The notes: a model not told the origin generated them from the letters alone. Numbered from the stretch's first letter, positions 26,324 through 34,154 are shown. The stretch: 36,509 bases of DNA from an uncultured Bacteroidales bacterium (GCA_902792555.1 CADAZW010000018.1:1-36509); one strand, 5' to 3'. Numbers and translations: made by a program.

Positions 26324-27613
26324 CTAGTTGTAGCTCCTGATTTGGTTGAGCAGGTTGAAGGAGTCAATCTGGTCTATCAGTGTGCGGTCTCTCTCGTTGT
26401 TCTCAAACCGCAGGTGCTCAAACAGCCGTCGGCTCTCCTCGCTATAGTTGTAGAGGCAGGTCAAGGCTATCTCGCGTGTCTCCTTGGAGGCTGTGGTGTG
26501 ATACACTTTGCCGAAGAAGTCCACTTGCTTGCCAGACTTGATGGCATACACGGCTCTCAGTATTTCGCGCCTCAGTGGCTCGGGTTGCATGGGGAATGTG
26601 TTCACCATCTCTTGTTCCTGATTGCTGTCGCGCAGCATGGCTACGGCCTTGAAGGCTGCCGAACGGCATTCGTAGCGCTCATCGGTGAAGAAAGTGTCGA
26701 GTTTGGATTTCTCGTCTTCGCTGCCCCAGTAGGCCATCTCCTCTATCACGAAGGCAGCCGTCTTGCCGTTTTCTATGCGCGGCACCAGGGTGATGAAGTT
26801 GGGCATGCGTTTATCGCAGGCTTGCAGCCATCCCATCAGCTGGTGGAGAGTCATGGTGCGCCATGCGGCGATGGGCTCGTTAAGGTCCTCCACCAGGTAG
26901 CGGTAGGGCTCCATGTCGGAGCACATCATATAGCTCATTCGCGCCATATGGCGTATGTTGATGTTGCGGTGGTTTACAAAGTTGGCCAAGCAGCCTTCCG
27001 ACACCCTGATGTTGAGCATCGTGAGATATTGCATCATCTCAAACACCTTGCGGTTTTTGTTAAGGTTGATTTCCAGGTATGCCTTTACTCCGCACACCAT
27101 GGCCAGCACCTGCATGTTAGGGATATAGACCACCTCCTGCAACTCCTGGCGCAGCTTGATGAGCAGCTTGATGAAATGCATTGGGTTGTACTTGGCAAAC
27201 TGGGTAGAGTGGAAGTCGCACCTCTTCTCTACCTCCGAAGGCATCAGCGGCTCAAACTCCATCATCACCTCCCTGAACGGCTCGGCAAACCGCTCATCCA
27301 GCTCGCGTGTCTTGGTGGCTTGAAACCTCTTCACCTGCACCCTGATGCTAAACAGGATAAACAGTACAAACATGAATATCAGGCAGAATACTACCAGGGC
27401 ATAGCTGGTGCGTATCTGCCAGGAGTAGGCATCGTAGAAGTTCTTAAAAAAGCGGTAATAGTAGTCGACAACATCCCAACCGTAGAAGACAACTTTGTCA
27501 TCACCGTATTCCGACGACAATAGTGTCAGCAGCGGAGTGCAAGTCAGCAGCTTGCCAATGGCTAAATGAAAGAGTGCTGTCAGCAAGGTGTTGTTTTTTT
27601 TTCTAATTTGCAA
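26324..27613 (-). CDS. Membrane-anchored HEAT-repeat-like protein, first gene of the polysaccharide operon
   Basis: Up to 429 residues. There is an N-terminal hydrophobic segment (about 9-33), a strong TM (about 70-93, YALVVFCLIFMFVLFILF), then about 330 cytoplasmic residues of paired helices (for example YECRSAAFKAVAMLRD, PLRREILRAVYAIKSG, KETREIALTCLYNY), which look like HEAT or ARM repeats. I recognise no enzyme motif. There is no ATG before residue 81. The possible starts are TTG at 27613, which gives a basic n-region QIRKKN but lies inside a predicted -7 box, and TTG at 27586. The start is therefore uncertain. As the partner of a processive glycosyltransferase it could take the place of PgaD or serve as the docking site for the receiver proteins; this is hypothesis. 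Confidence 0.78.
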   Translation of the reverse strand: MQIRKKNNTLLTALFHLAIGKLLTCTPLLTLLSSEYGDDKVVFYGWDVVDYYYRFFKNFYDAYSWQIRTSYALVVFCLIFMFVLFILFSIRVQVKRFQATKTRELDERFAEPFREVMMEFEPLMPSEVEKRCDFHSTQFAKYNPMHFIKLLIKLRQELQEVVYIPNMQVLAMVCGVKAYLEINLNKNRKVFEMMQYLTMLNIRVSEGCLANFVNHRNINIRHMARMSYMMCSDMEPYRYLVEDLNEPIAAWRTMTLHQLMGWLQACDKRMPNFITLVPRIENGKTAAFVIEEMAYWGSEDEKSKLDTFFTDERYECRSAAFKAVAMLRDSNQEQEMVNTFPMQPEPLRREILRAVYAIKSGKQVDFFGKVYHTTASKETREIALTCLYNYSEESRRLFEHLRFENNERDRTLIDQIDSFNLLNQIRSYN

Positions 27614-27618
27614 AGTTA
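27611..27618 (-). promoter_or_regulatory. -7 promoter box for the putative polysaccharide operon
   Basis: Minus-strand TAACTTTG fits TAnnTTTG. A T-rich tract lies about 19 bp upstream in place of an exact TTTG. It is the only consensus -7 box I noticed at the head of the eight-gene run. Confidence 0.5.
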
Positions 27619-27890
27619 ATTACTTTTTTCCTTTCTAAAAAGAAAAATGCCCACAAAAATTGCTTTTTGATGTTTTTTTTTGATTATAAACCTATTTTCT
27701 TTCAGATTAAGCACTAATCCTTCACATTTTTAACCTTCACGACAAAAAGAAAAGGAATAATAACCTGTTGTCGCCAATCCAGCAGCTGGCATGCCTGCAG
27801 GAAGCCATAACATAAACCATAAAACTACCTCCGAGGTGGACAGTGACGAACACGGATGTTTATCTTTTGAAAAATGGATATTTGCAATTT

Positions 27891-28133
27891 CAATGCCGCA
27901 GGCATCGCGAAGACTCTGTCAGTGGTCGCGCCAGCGGCGCAGGCTGACAAAAGAGAGTCTGAGAGCGAAACGGCAATGCCGCAGGCATCGCGAAGACTCT
28001 GTCGGTGGTCGCGCCAGCGGCGCAGGCTGACAAAAGAGAGTCTGAGAGCGAAACGGCAATGCCGTAGGCATCGCGAAGATTTTTGTTGGCCGCTGCCGAC
28101 ATACAAAGGAAGTCTGAGGGCAAAGCGGTAAGT
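27891..28133. repeat. 83-bp structured tandem repeat, two full copies and one decayed copy
   Basis: Copies at 27891-27973 and 27974-28056 are nearly identical. One clear difference is A at 27921 versus G at 28004. A third copy from 28057 decays after about 24 bp and can be followed loosely to about 28133. Each unit holds a small hairpin (ATGCC-GCA-GGCAT) and a nested large one: AGACTCT/AGAGTCT outside, GTCAG/CTGAC in the middle, GCGCC/GGCGC at the tip. The A-to-G change keeps a G-U pair, so the fold is preserved. Small frames here are repeats read in several frames, not genes. The DNA between 27614 and 27890 shows nothing else I can name. Confidence 0.85.
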
Positions 28134-28229
28134 TTGTTGCGAGGTCCCGATTGGGGAATAAAAATGACCACAAATCTTACGAATTAAACGAATTGTTTAA
28201 GGTAAATCTGTGTAATCTCTGTAAGAAAA

Positions 28230-28313
28230 AATATAATCGCGTCAAGCCGAAATCTAATCGCGCCGAAACGAAATCTAATCGCGCCGAAGTCAAATCTAAT
28301 CGCGCCGGGACCG
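28230..28313. repeat. Four 21-bp direct repeats
   Basis: The word TAATCGCG recurs at 28234, 28255, 28276 and 28297, always 21 bp apart, within units of the form AAATCTAATCGCGCCGAA. The period is a multiple of three, so a 94-residue frame passing through shows SNRA heptads, but it lacks any other sign of being a gene. Confidence 0.8.
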
Positions 28314-28391
28314 GCCTTCCCCTCGCGATGAGATTTTGTTCTTACGCAAAGAAAATAAATCTGCAGGGAAATATCCTTGTAATTTTCCGTG

Positions 28392-28418
28392 CAAGGTTTG
28401 CAAGGTTTGCAAGGTTTA
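28392..28418. repeat. Three 9-bp direct repeats
   Basis: CAAGGTTTG at 28392 and 28401, then CAAGGTTTA at 28410. This is low-complexity intergenic DNA just inside the right arm of the 20-bp inverted repeat. Confidence 0.7.
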
Positions 28419-28572
28419 CAGAGTTTTTGACCTAATTCGCGATGCCTGCGGCATTTAATTTTCTAACTTCACTTTTCAAATATTATTCACTCTTTTTGTA
28501 TGTATATGCAACGAAAATGCGGCAAAACAATATTATTTATGTACAAAATTCGGTCAAGTATATTTTTTTTGT

Positions 28573-28580
28573 TATCTTCG
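28573..28580 (+). promoter_or_regulatory. Possible -7 box upstream of the GH89 gene
   Basis: TATCTTCG differs from TAnnTTTG by one base, and TTCG at 28549-28552 could be a -33 variant 20 bp upstream. It would give a leader of about 160 nt. Confidence 0.35.
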
Positions 28581-28598
28581 CCCCGAAAATGGGTTTAA

Positions 28599-28645
28599 GG
28601 CGCAGGGATACGCAATGCAGACACATCTGTTTTCGCCCCTGCGCC
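28599..28645 (+). other. Hairpin in the probable 5' leader of the GH89 gene
   Basis: GGCGCAGGG (28599-28607) pairs perfectly with CCCTGCGCC (28637-28645) around a 29-nt loop. There is no T run after it, so it is more likely a leader structure than a terminator. Function unknown. Confidence 0.45.
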
Positions 28646-28749
28646 TCCTTGTTTAAAATCATAGCCTTCGCGGCTTTCAGCCCTTTTCTTCCAGATTTGG
28701 CAATAAATTTCAAATTTTCAAATAACCCCTTAAAACATTATCTCAAGCA

Positions 28750-31077
28750 ATGAAAAAGATTTTTGCTTTAGCACTGAGCCTCGTGCTCACGCTTGGAGTG
28801 ATGGCCGATGACATCACAGCATTCAACGGCCTTGTGGGCCGACTGTTGCCTAACTTGTCCCAGCAGATTGAGGGCAAGAAACTGCCTGCCAAGAAGACTG
28901 GCGATTATTTCCAGCTCTCCACCCAGAACGGCAAGCTCATCGTGGGCGGTAACAACGCCAACTCCATGGCTGTAGGCCTCAACTATTACCTTAAGTACTA
29001 CTGCAACACTGTAGTCAGCTGGTTTGTTGACGAGAAGTTCGACGCCCCCAAGGCTATCGTGCCTCTGCAGGAGACCGTCACCATCAATGCCAGGGTAAAG
29101 GAGCGCTTCTTCCTCAACTACTGCACCTTCGGCTATACCATGCCGTGGTGGAACTGGAAGGATTGGGAGCACTTCATCGACTGGATGGCCCTCAATGGCA
29201 TCAATCTCCCGTTGGCTATTACCGGTCAGGAGAGCATCTGGCGCAAGGTGTGGATGAAGATGGGCCTCTCCGACGAGGAGGTGCGTGCCTACTTCACCGG
29301 TCCTGCCCACCTGCCCTGGCACCGCATGATGAACATCGACTACTGGCCCGGCCAGGAGGGTGCCATCAAGGCAGTGCCCATGTCATGGCTTAACGACCAG
29401 GAGGAGCTCCAGAAGAAGATCGTTGCCCGTGAGCGTGAGTTCAACATGCGCCCCGTGCTGCCCGCTTTCGCCGGCCACGTGCCCGCCGAACTGGCTAAAT
29501 ACTATCCCAATGCCAAGATTACCAAGATAGGTGCTTGGTCTGGCTACTCCGACCAGTATGCCTGCTCCTACCTTGATCCCGAGGACAAGCTCTATCCGCA
29601 GATCCAGAAGCTCTTCCTCGACGAGGAAATCAAGACCTACGGCACCGACCACGTCTATGGCCTCGACCTCTTCAATGAGCTTGAGCCTCCCTCATACAAG
29701 TCTGACTACCTCGCCCGCCAGGGCAAGCAGACCTTCGAGAACCTCAAGAAGGCTGACCCCAAGGCCATCTGGCTCCAGATGACATGGCTCTTCTACAATG
29801 AGTGGCGCGACTGGGGCGTACGCGAGAACAAGGACGGCGACGTGGCCAAGTATGGTGAGCCCGGCGACTCCTGCGCTCGCATCCGCAAGTATATCACCTC
29901 CTATCCCAAGGAGCGTTCCATCCTGCTTGACTACTACTGCGAGAATACCGAGATCTGGCAGAAGACCGACAAGTACTACGGCGTGCCCTATGTATGGTGC
30001 TACCTCGGCAACTTCGGCGGCAACACCAGCCTCTCCGGCAATATCCAGACCGTCAATGACCGCATTGAGAATACCTATAAGAACGGCGGCTCCAACTTCG
30101 TAGGCGTAGGCTCCACCCTCGAGGGCTTCGACTGCAACACCTTTATGTATGAGTACATCTTTGAGAAGGCTTGGGAAATCGAGCAGACCAAGGACGTGGC
30201 AAAGTGGATTGAGCATGTGGCCGACGAGCGCTCCAACAGCCAGGACCCCAACATCCGCGCAGCATGGAAGCTCCTCTCTGAGACCGTCTATACCGAGGCC
30301 GACCATCCGGGTCAGTGCCCCCAGATTAATGTTCGTCCCTTCATGGCCGACAAGTGGGGTGAGAGCAACAATAAGTATCGTACCTACTATCGCAACACCA
30401 CCATCAAGTACGACAACAAGGACCTCCTTGACGCCGTGGAACTCATGCTCAAGGGCAAGAGCACCGCTCAGAACTATCAGCTCGACGTAGTCAACTTCAC
30501 CCGCCAGCTCCTGGGCAACTACTCCCTGCCCGTGTTTGCAGCTTACAAGGCAGCCTATAAGAAGGGCGATTTCCAGGAGATGCAGGTGCTCGAGCGCCGC
30601 ATGCTCAACCTTATGGAAGATGTTGACCGTCTCTGCGCCAGCCAGCGCACCTTCCTCATGGGTAAGTGGATTGAGGAGGCACGCGCCAAGGGCGGCACCG
30701 ACTCCACCGAGATTAAGTACTATGAGCAGAATGCCCGCAACCTCCTCACCACATGGGGCGAGAAGGCTGCTCTGCTCAACGACTATGCTTCCCGCCAGTG
30801 GAATGGTCTCGTAGGCTCCTTCTATGCACAGCGCTACAAGCTCTTCTTCGCAGCTGTCAACAAGGCAGTGATTGAAGGCAAGGAGTTTGGCGAGAAGGAA
30901 GAGAAGGAAGTTCAGAAGACCATCACCGACTTCGAGGAGAAGTGGTGGAAGGACTGCATCGGCGAATTCCCCTCTGAGCCCGAGGGCGACGGCGTTGCCA
31001 TCGCACGCGAGCTCGTGGCAAAGTGGAAGCCCCTCATCCTCCAGCAGGCTGACACCAAGTTCCGTAAGAATAAGTAA
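28750..31077 (+). CDS. Alpha-N-acetylglucosaminidase, GH89 (NAGLU family)
   Basis: Secreted retaining glycosidase that releases terminal alpha-linked GlcNAc, as in heparan fragments or GlcNAc-alpha-1,4-Gal mucin caps. The 775 residues have a signal peptide (1-19), a small N-terminal alpha/beta domain, and the TIM barrel with LNYCTFGYTMPWWNWKDWE (about 122-140) and DWMALNGINLPLA. The catalytic acid/base is Glu310 in DLFNELEPP and the nucleophile is Glu458 in GSTLEGFDCN. A helical C-terminal domain completes the family plan. Length is normal. Codons end in C unusually often, which suggests high expression and creates a 489-residue antisense frame. A hairpin follows, then an SGNH esterase and an HGSNAT-like gene. 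Confidence 0.95.
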   Translation: MKKIFALALSLVLTLGVMADDITAFNGLVGRLLPNLSQQIEGKKLPAKKTGDYFQLSTQNGKLIVGGNNANSMAVGLNYYLKYYCNTVVSWFVDEKFDAPKAIVPLQETVTINARVKERFFLNYCTFGYTMPWWNWKDWEHFIDWMALNGINLPLAITGQESIWRKVWMKMGLSDEEVRAYFTGPAHLPWHRMMNIDYWPGQEGAIKAVPMSWLNDQEELQKKIVAREREFNMRPVLPAFAGHVPAELAKYYPNAKITKIGAWSGYSDQYACSYLDPEDKLYPQIQKLFLDEEIKTYGTDHVYGLDLFNELEPPSYKSDYLARQGKQTFENLKKADPKAIWLQMTWLFYNEWRDWGVRENKDGDVAKYGEPGDSCARIRKYITSYPKERSILLDYYCENTEIWQKTDKYYGVPYVWCYLGNFGGNTSLSGNIQTVNDRIENTYKNGGSNFVGVGSTLEGFDCNTFMYEYIFEKAWEIEQTKDVAKWIEHVADERSNSQDPNIRAAWKLLSETVYTEADHPGQCPQINVRPFMADKWGESNNKYRTYYRNTTIKYDNKDLLDAVELMLKGKSTAQNYQLDVVNFTRQLLGNYSLPVFAAYKAAYKKGDFQEMQVLERRMLNLMEDVDRLCASQRTFLMGKWIEEARAKGGTDSTEIKYYEQNARNLLTTWGEKAALLNDYASRQWNGLVGSFYAQRYKLFFAAVNKAVIEGKEFGEKEEKEVQKTITDFEEKWWKDCIGEFPSEPEGDGVAIARELVAKWKPLILQQADTKFRKNK

Positions 31078-31091
31078 TGACTTGTTTAAAG

Positions 31092-31135
31092 ATAAGGTGG
31101 CGCACGTAAGTTGCGCCACCTTATTGTTTCTATAT
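31092..31135 (+). terminator. Terminator-like hairpin between the GH89 and SGNH genes
   Basis: Perfect 13-bp stem ATAAGGTGGCGCA/TGCGCCACCTTAT with a 7-nt loop (31105-31111), then TGTTTCTATATTTCTT. The T run is broken, so it may stop only part of transcription or protect the GH89 message. Confidence 0.65.
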
Positions 31136-31145
31136 TTCTTCAGTG

Positions 31146-32918
31146 ATGAAAAAGTTCTCAATCCTTTTACAGATCCTTCTTTCTCTGTTAGCTTCTGTGC
31201 CGTGTGCGGCCAAGTGGCTTAATCCCGCTGACGTAGTATGCGGACGGTGGTGGGACGACGAGCTAAAGGGCACCTATCACCGTATGCCCGACCGCGCACA
31301 GCATGATGTGCGCTCCGCCGTATGGAATCTATCGAAGCAGTCGGCGGGACTCTCCATCAAATTCCATTCCAACGCGCCGTCCATTAGGGTCCGCTATCAG
31401 GTAACCGGCGGGCTCAACATGTTCCACATGCCCACCACGGGAGTGTCCGGACTTGACCTCTATGCCACCGATGCCGACGGCCGGCTGAGGTGGTGCGCCT
31501 CGCGTTTCAACCTCTCCTTCAAGGACACCATCAACTACGAGTTCCGCCATATCACCTATTTCACCGGCGACCGTCGCGGATATGACTACGAGCTCTTCCT
31601 GCCGCTTTACAATGAGGTCAAATGGATGGAGATAGGCGTGGACGACGATTATGACCTGCAGCTGTATCCCATAACCCAGGAGTCTCCCATTGTGGTCTAT
31701 GGCACATCGATAGGCCAGGGTGCCTGTGCTTCGCGCACCGGCATGGCCTGGACCAACATAGTAAAGCGCGAGACAGGCTACCCGCTCGTCAACCTTGCCT
31801 TCTCCGGCAACGGTATGCTGGAAGAAGAGGTCTTCAAGTATCTGAATGAAATAGATGCTAAGCTCTACATCTTGGACTGCCTGCCAAACCTTACTGAGGA
31901 CAAAGTGCCTCTCATCTTCGACCGCACTTTGCGCGGAGTGGAGATGCTGCGCGCGGAGCACCCCGATGTTCCAATCCTGCTTGTGGAGCATCACTACGCC
32001 AACGCCTCCAGTTCTCAGCGTGCCATCGACCGCTACGCGGATTCCAACAGCGAGCAGCGCCGTGCCTACGACACCCTCGTTGCCCGCGGTGTCACCCGCC
32101 TCTACTACCTTAGCCACGACGAGCTCGCCTTTACGCAGGAGTCGATGGTCGAGGGAATCCATCCCAACGACATCGGCATGCGTCAGTATGCCGATGCGTA
32201 CATCCGGAAGATTTACGAGATCCTCGAACCTCAAGTTTCAAATCTCAAATCTCAAATTTCAATTTTTCGCCCCCGCACCCAGCAGCGTGACCCCTACAAC
32301 TGGCATGAGCGTCACGAGCAGATACTCCGAGCCAACTGCCTCGAAGCCCCCCAGATAATTATGATTGGCAATTCTATCACCCATTATTGGACCGACCGTT
32401 CCGGAGCCGATGCAAAAGACTACCGTTCCAGTTGGGACAAGCTGTTCCGCGGGCGCGTTGCCCGCAACCTCGGCTTCGGCTTCGACCGTATCGAGAACGG
32501 TCTCTGGCGGGTGATGCACGGTGAGCTCGACGGCTATAGTGCCGATAAGATATTCCTCCTGCTGGGCACCAACAATTTGTCCACCAACACCGACGAGGAG
32601 ATAGTGGAGGGTATGCAACTGCTCATCTGTGCCGTGCGTCAGCACCAGCCCAAAGCCCGCATCTACCAGGTGGGCATCATGCCTCGCCGTGGCCAGCTGC
32701 AACGCGTAGCGCATGTCAACGCACTCCTGCAGGAGAAATTGAAAAATCTCGGGGAGTCCGCAGAAGGAAAGGGGTGGGACGTCACCTACGTTGATATGAG
32801 CCGCGGATTCCTCGACGACAGCGGCAACCTTATAGAGTCCCTCTTCTCCGACGGACTGCATCCCAATGCGCGCGGCTACGAAGTGGAGGCGCAGAATCTT
32901 TATCCCTATATTAAATAA
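31146..32918 (+). CDS. Secreted protein with two SGNH/GDSL esterase domains (GxDLY type)
   Basis: About 590 residues. The ATG at 31146 is preferred to the GTG just before it. A signal peptide (1-22) is followed by an SGNH N-terminal beta domain containing the GxDLY motif (GLDLY, 102-106). The first SGNH domain has YGTSIGQG (Ser188), the GNG block and EGIHPND, where Glu replaces the usual Asp. A linker encoded by a CAAATCT-type simple repeat (about 32231-32270) leads to the second SGNH domain, with IGNSITHYW, LGTNN and FSDGLHPNARG. It probably removes acetyl or acyl groups from glycans. It lies between the GH89 and acetyltransferase genes; the next start overlaps or closely follows its stop. 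Confidence 0.88.
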   Translation: MKKFSILLQILLSLLASVPCAAKWLNPADVVCGRWWDDELKGTYHRMPDRAQHDVRSAVWNLSKQSAGLSIKFHSNAPSIRVRYQVTGGLNMFHMPTTGVSGLDLYATDADGRLRWCASRFNLSFKDTINYEFRHITYFTGDRRGYDYELFLPLYNEVKWMEIGVDDDYDLQLYPITQESPIVVYGTSIGQGACASRTGMAWTNIVKRETGYPLVNLAFSGNGMLEEEVFKYLNEIDAKLYILDCLPNLTEDKVPLIFDRTLRGVEMLRAEHPDVPILLVEHHYANASSSQRAIDRYADSNSEQRRAYDTLVARGVTRLYYLSHDELAFTQESMVEGIHPNDIGMRQYADAYIRKIYEILEPQVSNLKSQISIFRPRTQQRDPYNWHERHEQILRANCLEAPQIIMIGNSITHYWTDRSGADAKDYRSSWDKLFRGRVARNLGFGFDRIENGLWRVMHGELDGYSADKIFLLLGTNNLSTNTDEEIVEGMQLLICAVRQHQPKARIYQVGIMPRRGQLQRVAHVNALLQEKLKNLGESAEGKGWDVTYVDMSRGFLDDSGNLIESLFSDGLHPNARGYEVEAQNLYPYIK

Positions 32919-32936
32919 TGAGTACTGAATTAAATA

Positions 32937-34097
32937 ATGAGTACTGACGGCAAAATAATGAGTACTGACGGCAACCGCATCTTTTCCCTCGATGTGATGC
33001 GCGGAATCACCATCGTGGGAATGATTGTGTTCAACACCTGCTCCGGTTATCACTATGCCCAGCTCTACCATGCCCCCTGGATAGGCTTCACCCTTGCCGA
33101 CACAGCCTTTCCCTTCTTCGTTTTCATCATGGGCATGACCACTTGGCTCTCGCTGCGCAAGTATGATTTTCGTCCCACGGGGCGTGTGCTGCGCAGGATA
33201 GCCGTCCGCGCCGTAGGTCTCATCTTGGTGTGCTGGGCGTTTGACCTGCTGGGCAGCCTGCTCTTCACCCTTGATAGCGGCGGCGACATTTTGTCCATCT
33301 TTTCCGAGATGCGCTTCACCGGAGTTCTCGTGCGCCTTGGTGTGTGCTACGGTGTCTGCGCCCTTGCAGCGCTGTATATCAACTACAAGCGATTTCCCTA
33401 TGTCATTGCCGCGCTGCTCTTAGGCTATTTCATCCTCTTGCTTTGCGGTCACGGCTTCGACCGCACGCCCGACAATATCCTTGGCATCGTCGACCGCGCC
33501 CTCCTCGGCGAGTCCCACATGTGCAATGATATGGGCATCGACCCCGAAGGCATCCTCAGCACCATTCCCGCCATCGCCCACACCATGCTCGGTTTCTGGA
33601 TGGCGGCAATGTGCCTACCCCGTCAGGATAAGAAGGAATCTCTTTCTCCCCTTCTTTCGGGAGGGGGTGGGGGTAGGCTCTTTTTCTATGGCTCCCTATT
33701 GCTCCTCTCCGGCTTCTTGCTCAGCGGCGCGTGTCCAGTCAGCAAGAAGATATGGTCGCCCACATTTGTCATGATAACCAGCGGAGCAGCATCGCTGTTG
33801 CTGGGAGTGCTGATAGAGATTCTTGACGTTAGGCAGCGCGGCGTGCGTGTCGGAAAGTTCTTCAGTGTGTTCGGCGCCAACCCCCTGTTTCTCTACCTCC
33901 TGAGCGAGGGCATCCTATGGCCTCTCATGCTCATCAAGGTCAATGAGCAGAGCCTTTGGGACTACCTCTTCCGTTCCATCTTCGTTCCCCTCTTCGGCGA
34001 GCAGGGTGGTGACCTCGCTTTTGCTCTCGTCAATGTCTTCTTCTGTTGGCTCGTAGGCTTTATCCTCTATCGCCGCAAGATATTCGTAAGACTGTAA
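32937..34097 (+). CDS. HGSNAT-like membrane acetyltransferase (DUF5009-type)
   Basis: 386 residues with about ten TM segments. RIFSLDVMRGITIVGMIVFN at the N terminus and YHAPWIGFTLADTAFPFFVF next are signatures of the heparan-alpha-glucosaminide N-acetyltransferase family; His45 in YHAPW matches the active-site His that carries acetyl from cytoplasmic acetyl-CoA across the membrane in the human enzyme. DPEGILSTIPAIAHT and FGANPLFLYLLSE are also typical. The start region is triplicated: ATGAGTACTGA occurs at 32918, 32937 and 32958. The last two are in frame; the first opens a nine-codon minigene whose stop lies just after the second ATG. Likely co-transcribed with the SGNH gene. Substrate not shown by sequence. 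Confidence 0.88.
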   Translation: MSTDGKIMSTDGNRIFSLDVMRGITIVGMIVFNTCSGYHYAQLYHAPWIGFTLADTAFPFFVFIMGMTTWLSLRKYDFRPTGRVLRRIAVRAVGLILVCWAFDLLGSLLFTLDSGGDILSIFSEMRFTGVLVRLGVCYGVCALAALYINYKRFPYVIAALLLGYFILLLCGHGFDRTPDNILGIVDRALLGESHMCNDMGIDPEGILSTIPAIAHTMLGFWMAAMCLPRQDKKESLSPLLSGGGGGRLFFYGSLLLLSGFLLSGACPVSKKIWSPTFVMITSGAASLLLGVLIEILDVRQRGVRVGKFFSVFGANPLFLYLLSEGILWPLMLIKVNEQSLWDYLFRSIFVPLFGEQGGDLAFALVNVFFCWLVGFILYRRKIFVRL

Positions 34098-34154
34098 GGC
34101 CTGAATTATTAGTGCCAACATCTATAACATTCTCTAATTTTTTTTAACAAACAT

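Larger units (their letters stand above)
27892..28455. repeat. Region bounded by a 20-bp perfect inverted repeat
   Basis: AATGCCGCAGGCATCGCGAA at 27892-27911 is exactly reversed at 28436-28455. The pair encloses all the repeat families of this intergenic region. The outer flanks share only AATTT, so a target duplication is not convincing. It could be a REP-like or MITE-like composite. Confidence 0.6.

Noticed and set aside
26273..27523. 416-residue open frame antisense to the HEAT-like gene
   Set aside because: Composition is His- and Val-rich with no motif. The minus-strand frame has a TM and helical repeats and fits the operon.
27791..28171. Several overlapping frames of 79-93 residues on both strands
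   Set aside because: They are the 83-bp repeat read in different frames, with the same peptide recurring.
27891..28313. CRISPR array
   Set aside because: The repeats are directly adjacent without unique spacers of uniform length, and there are no cas genes.
28151..28753. Two frames of 94 and 103 residues before the GH89 gene
   Set aside because: The first is built from 21-bp and 9-bp repeats; the second crosses the likely promoter and leader and overlaps the GH89 start.
29692..31161. 489-residue open frame antisense to the GH89 gene
   Set aside because: It is an artefact of the C-ending codon bias of the GH89 gene. The translation is repetitive in Leu, Val and Gly, with no recognisable family, and the opposite strand has all the GH89 motifs.
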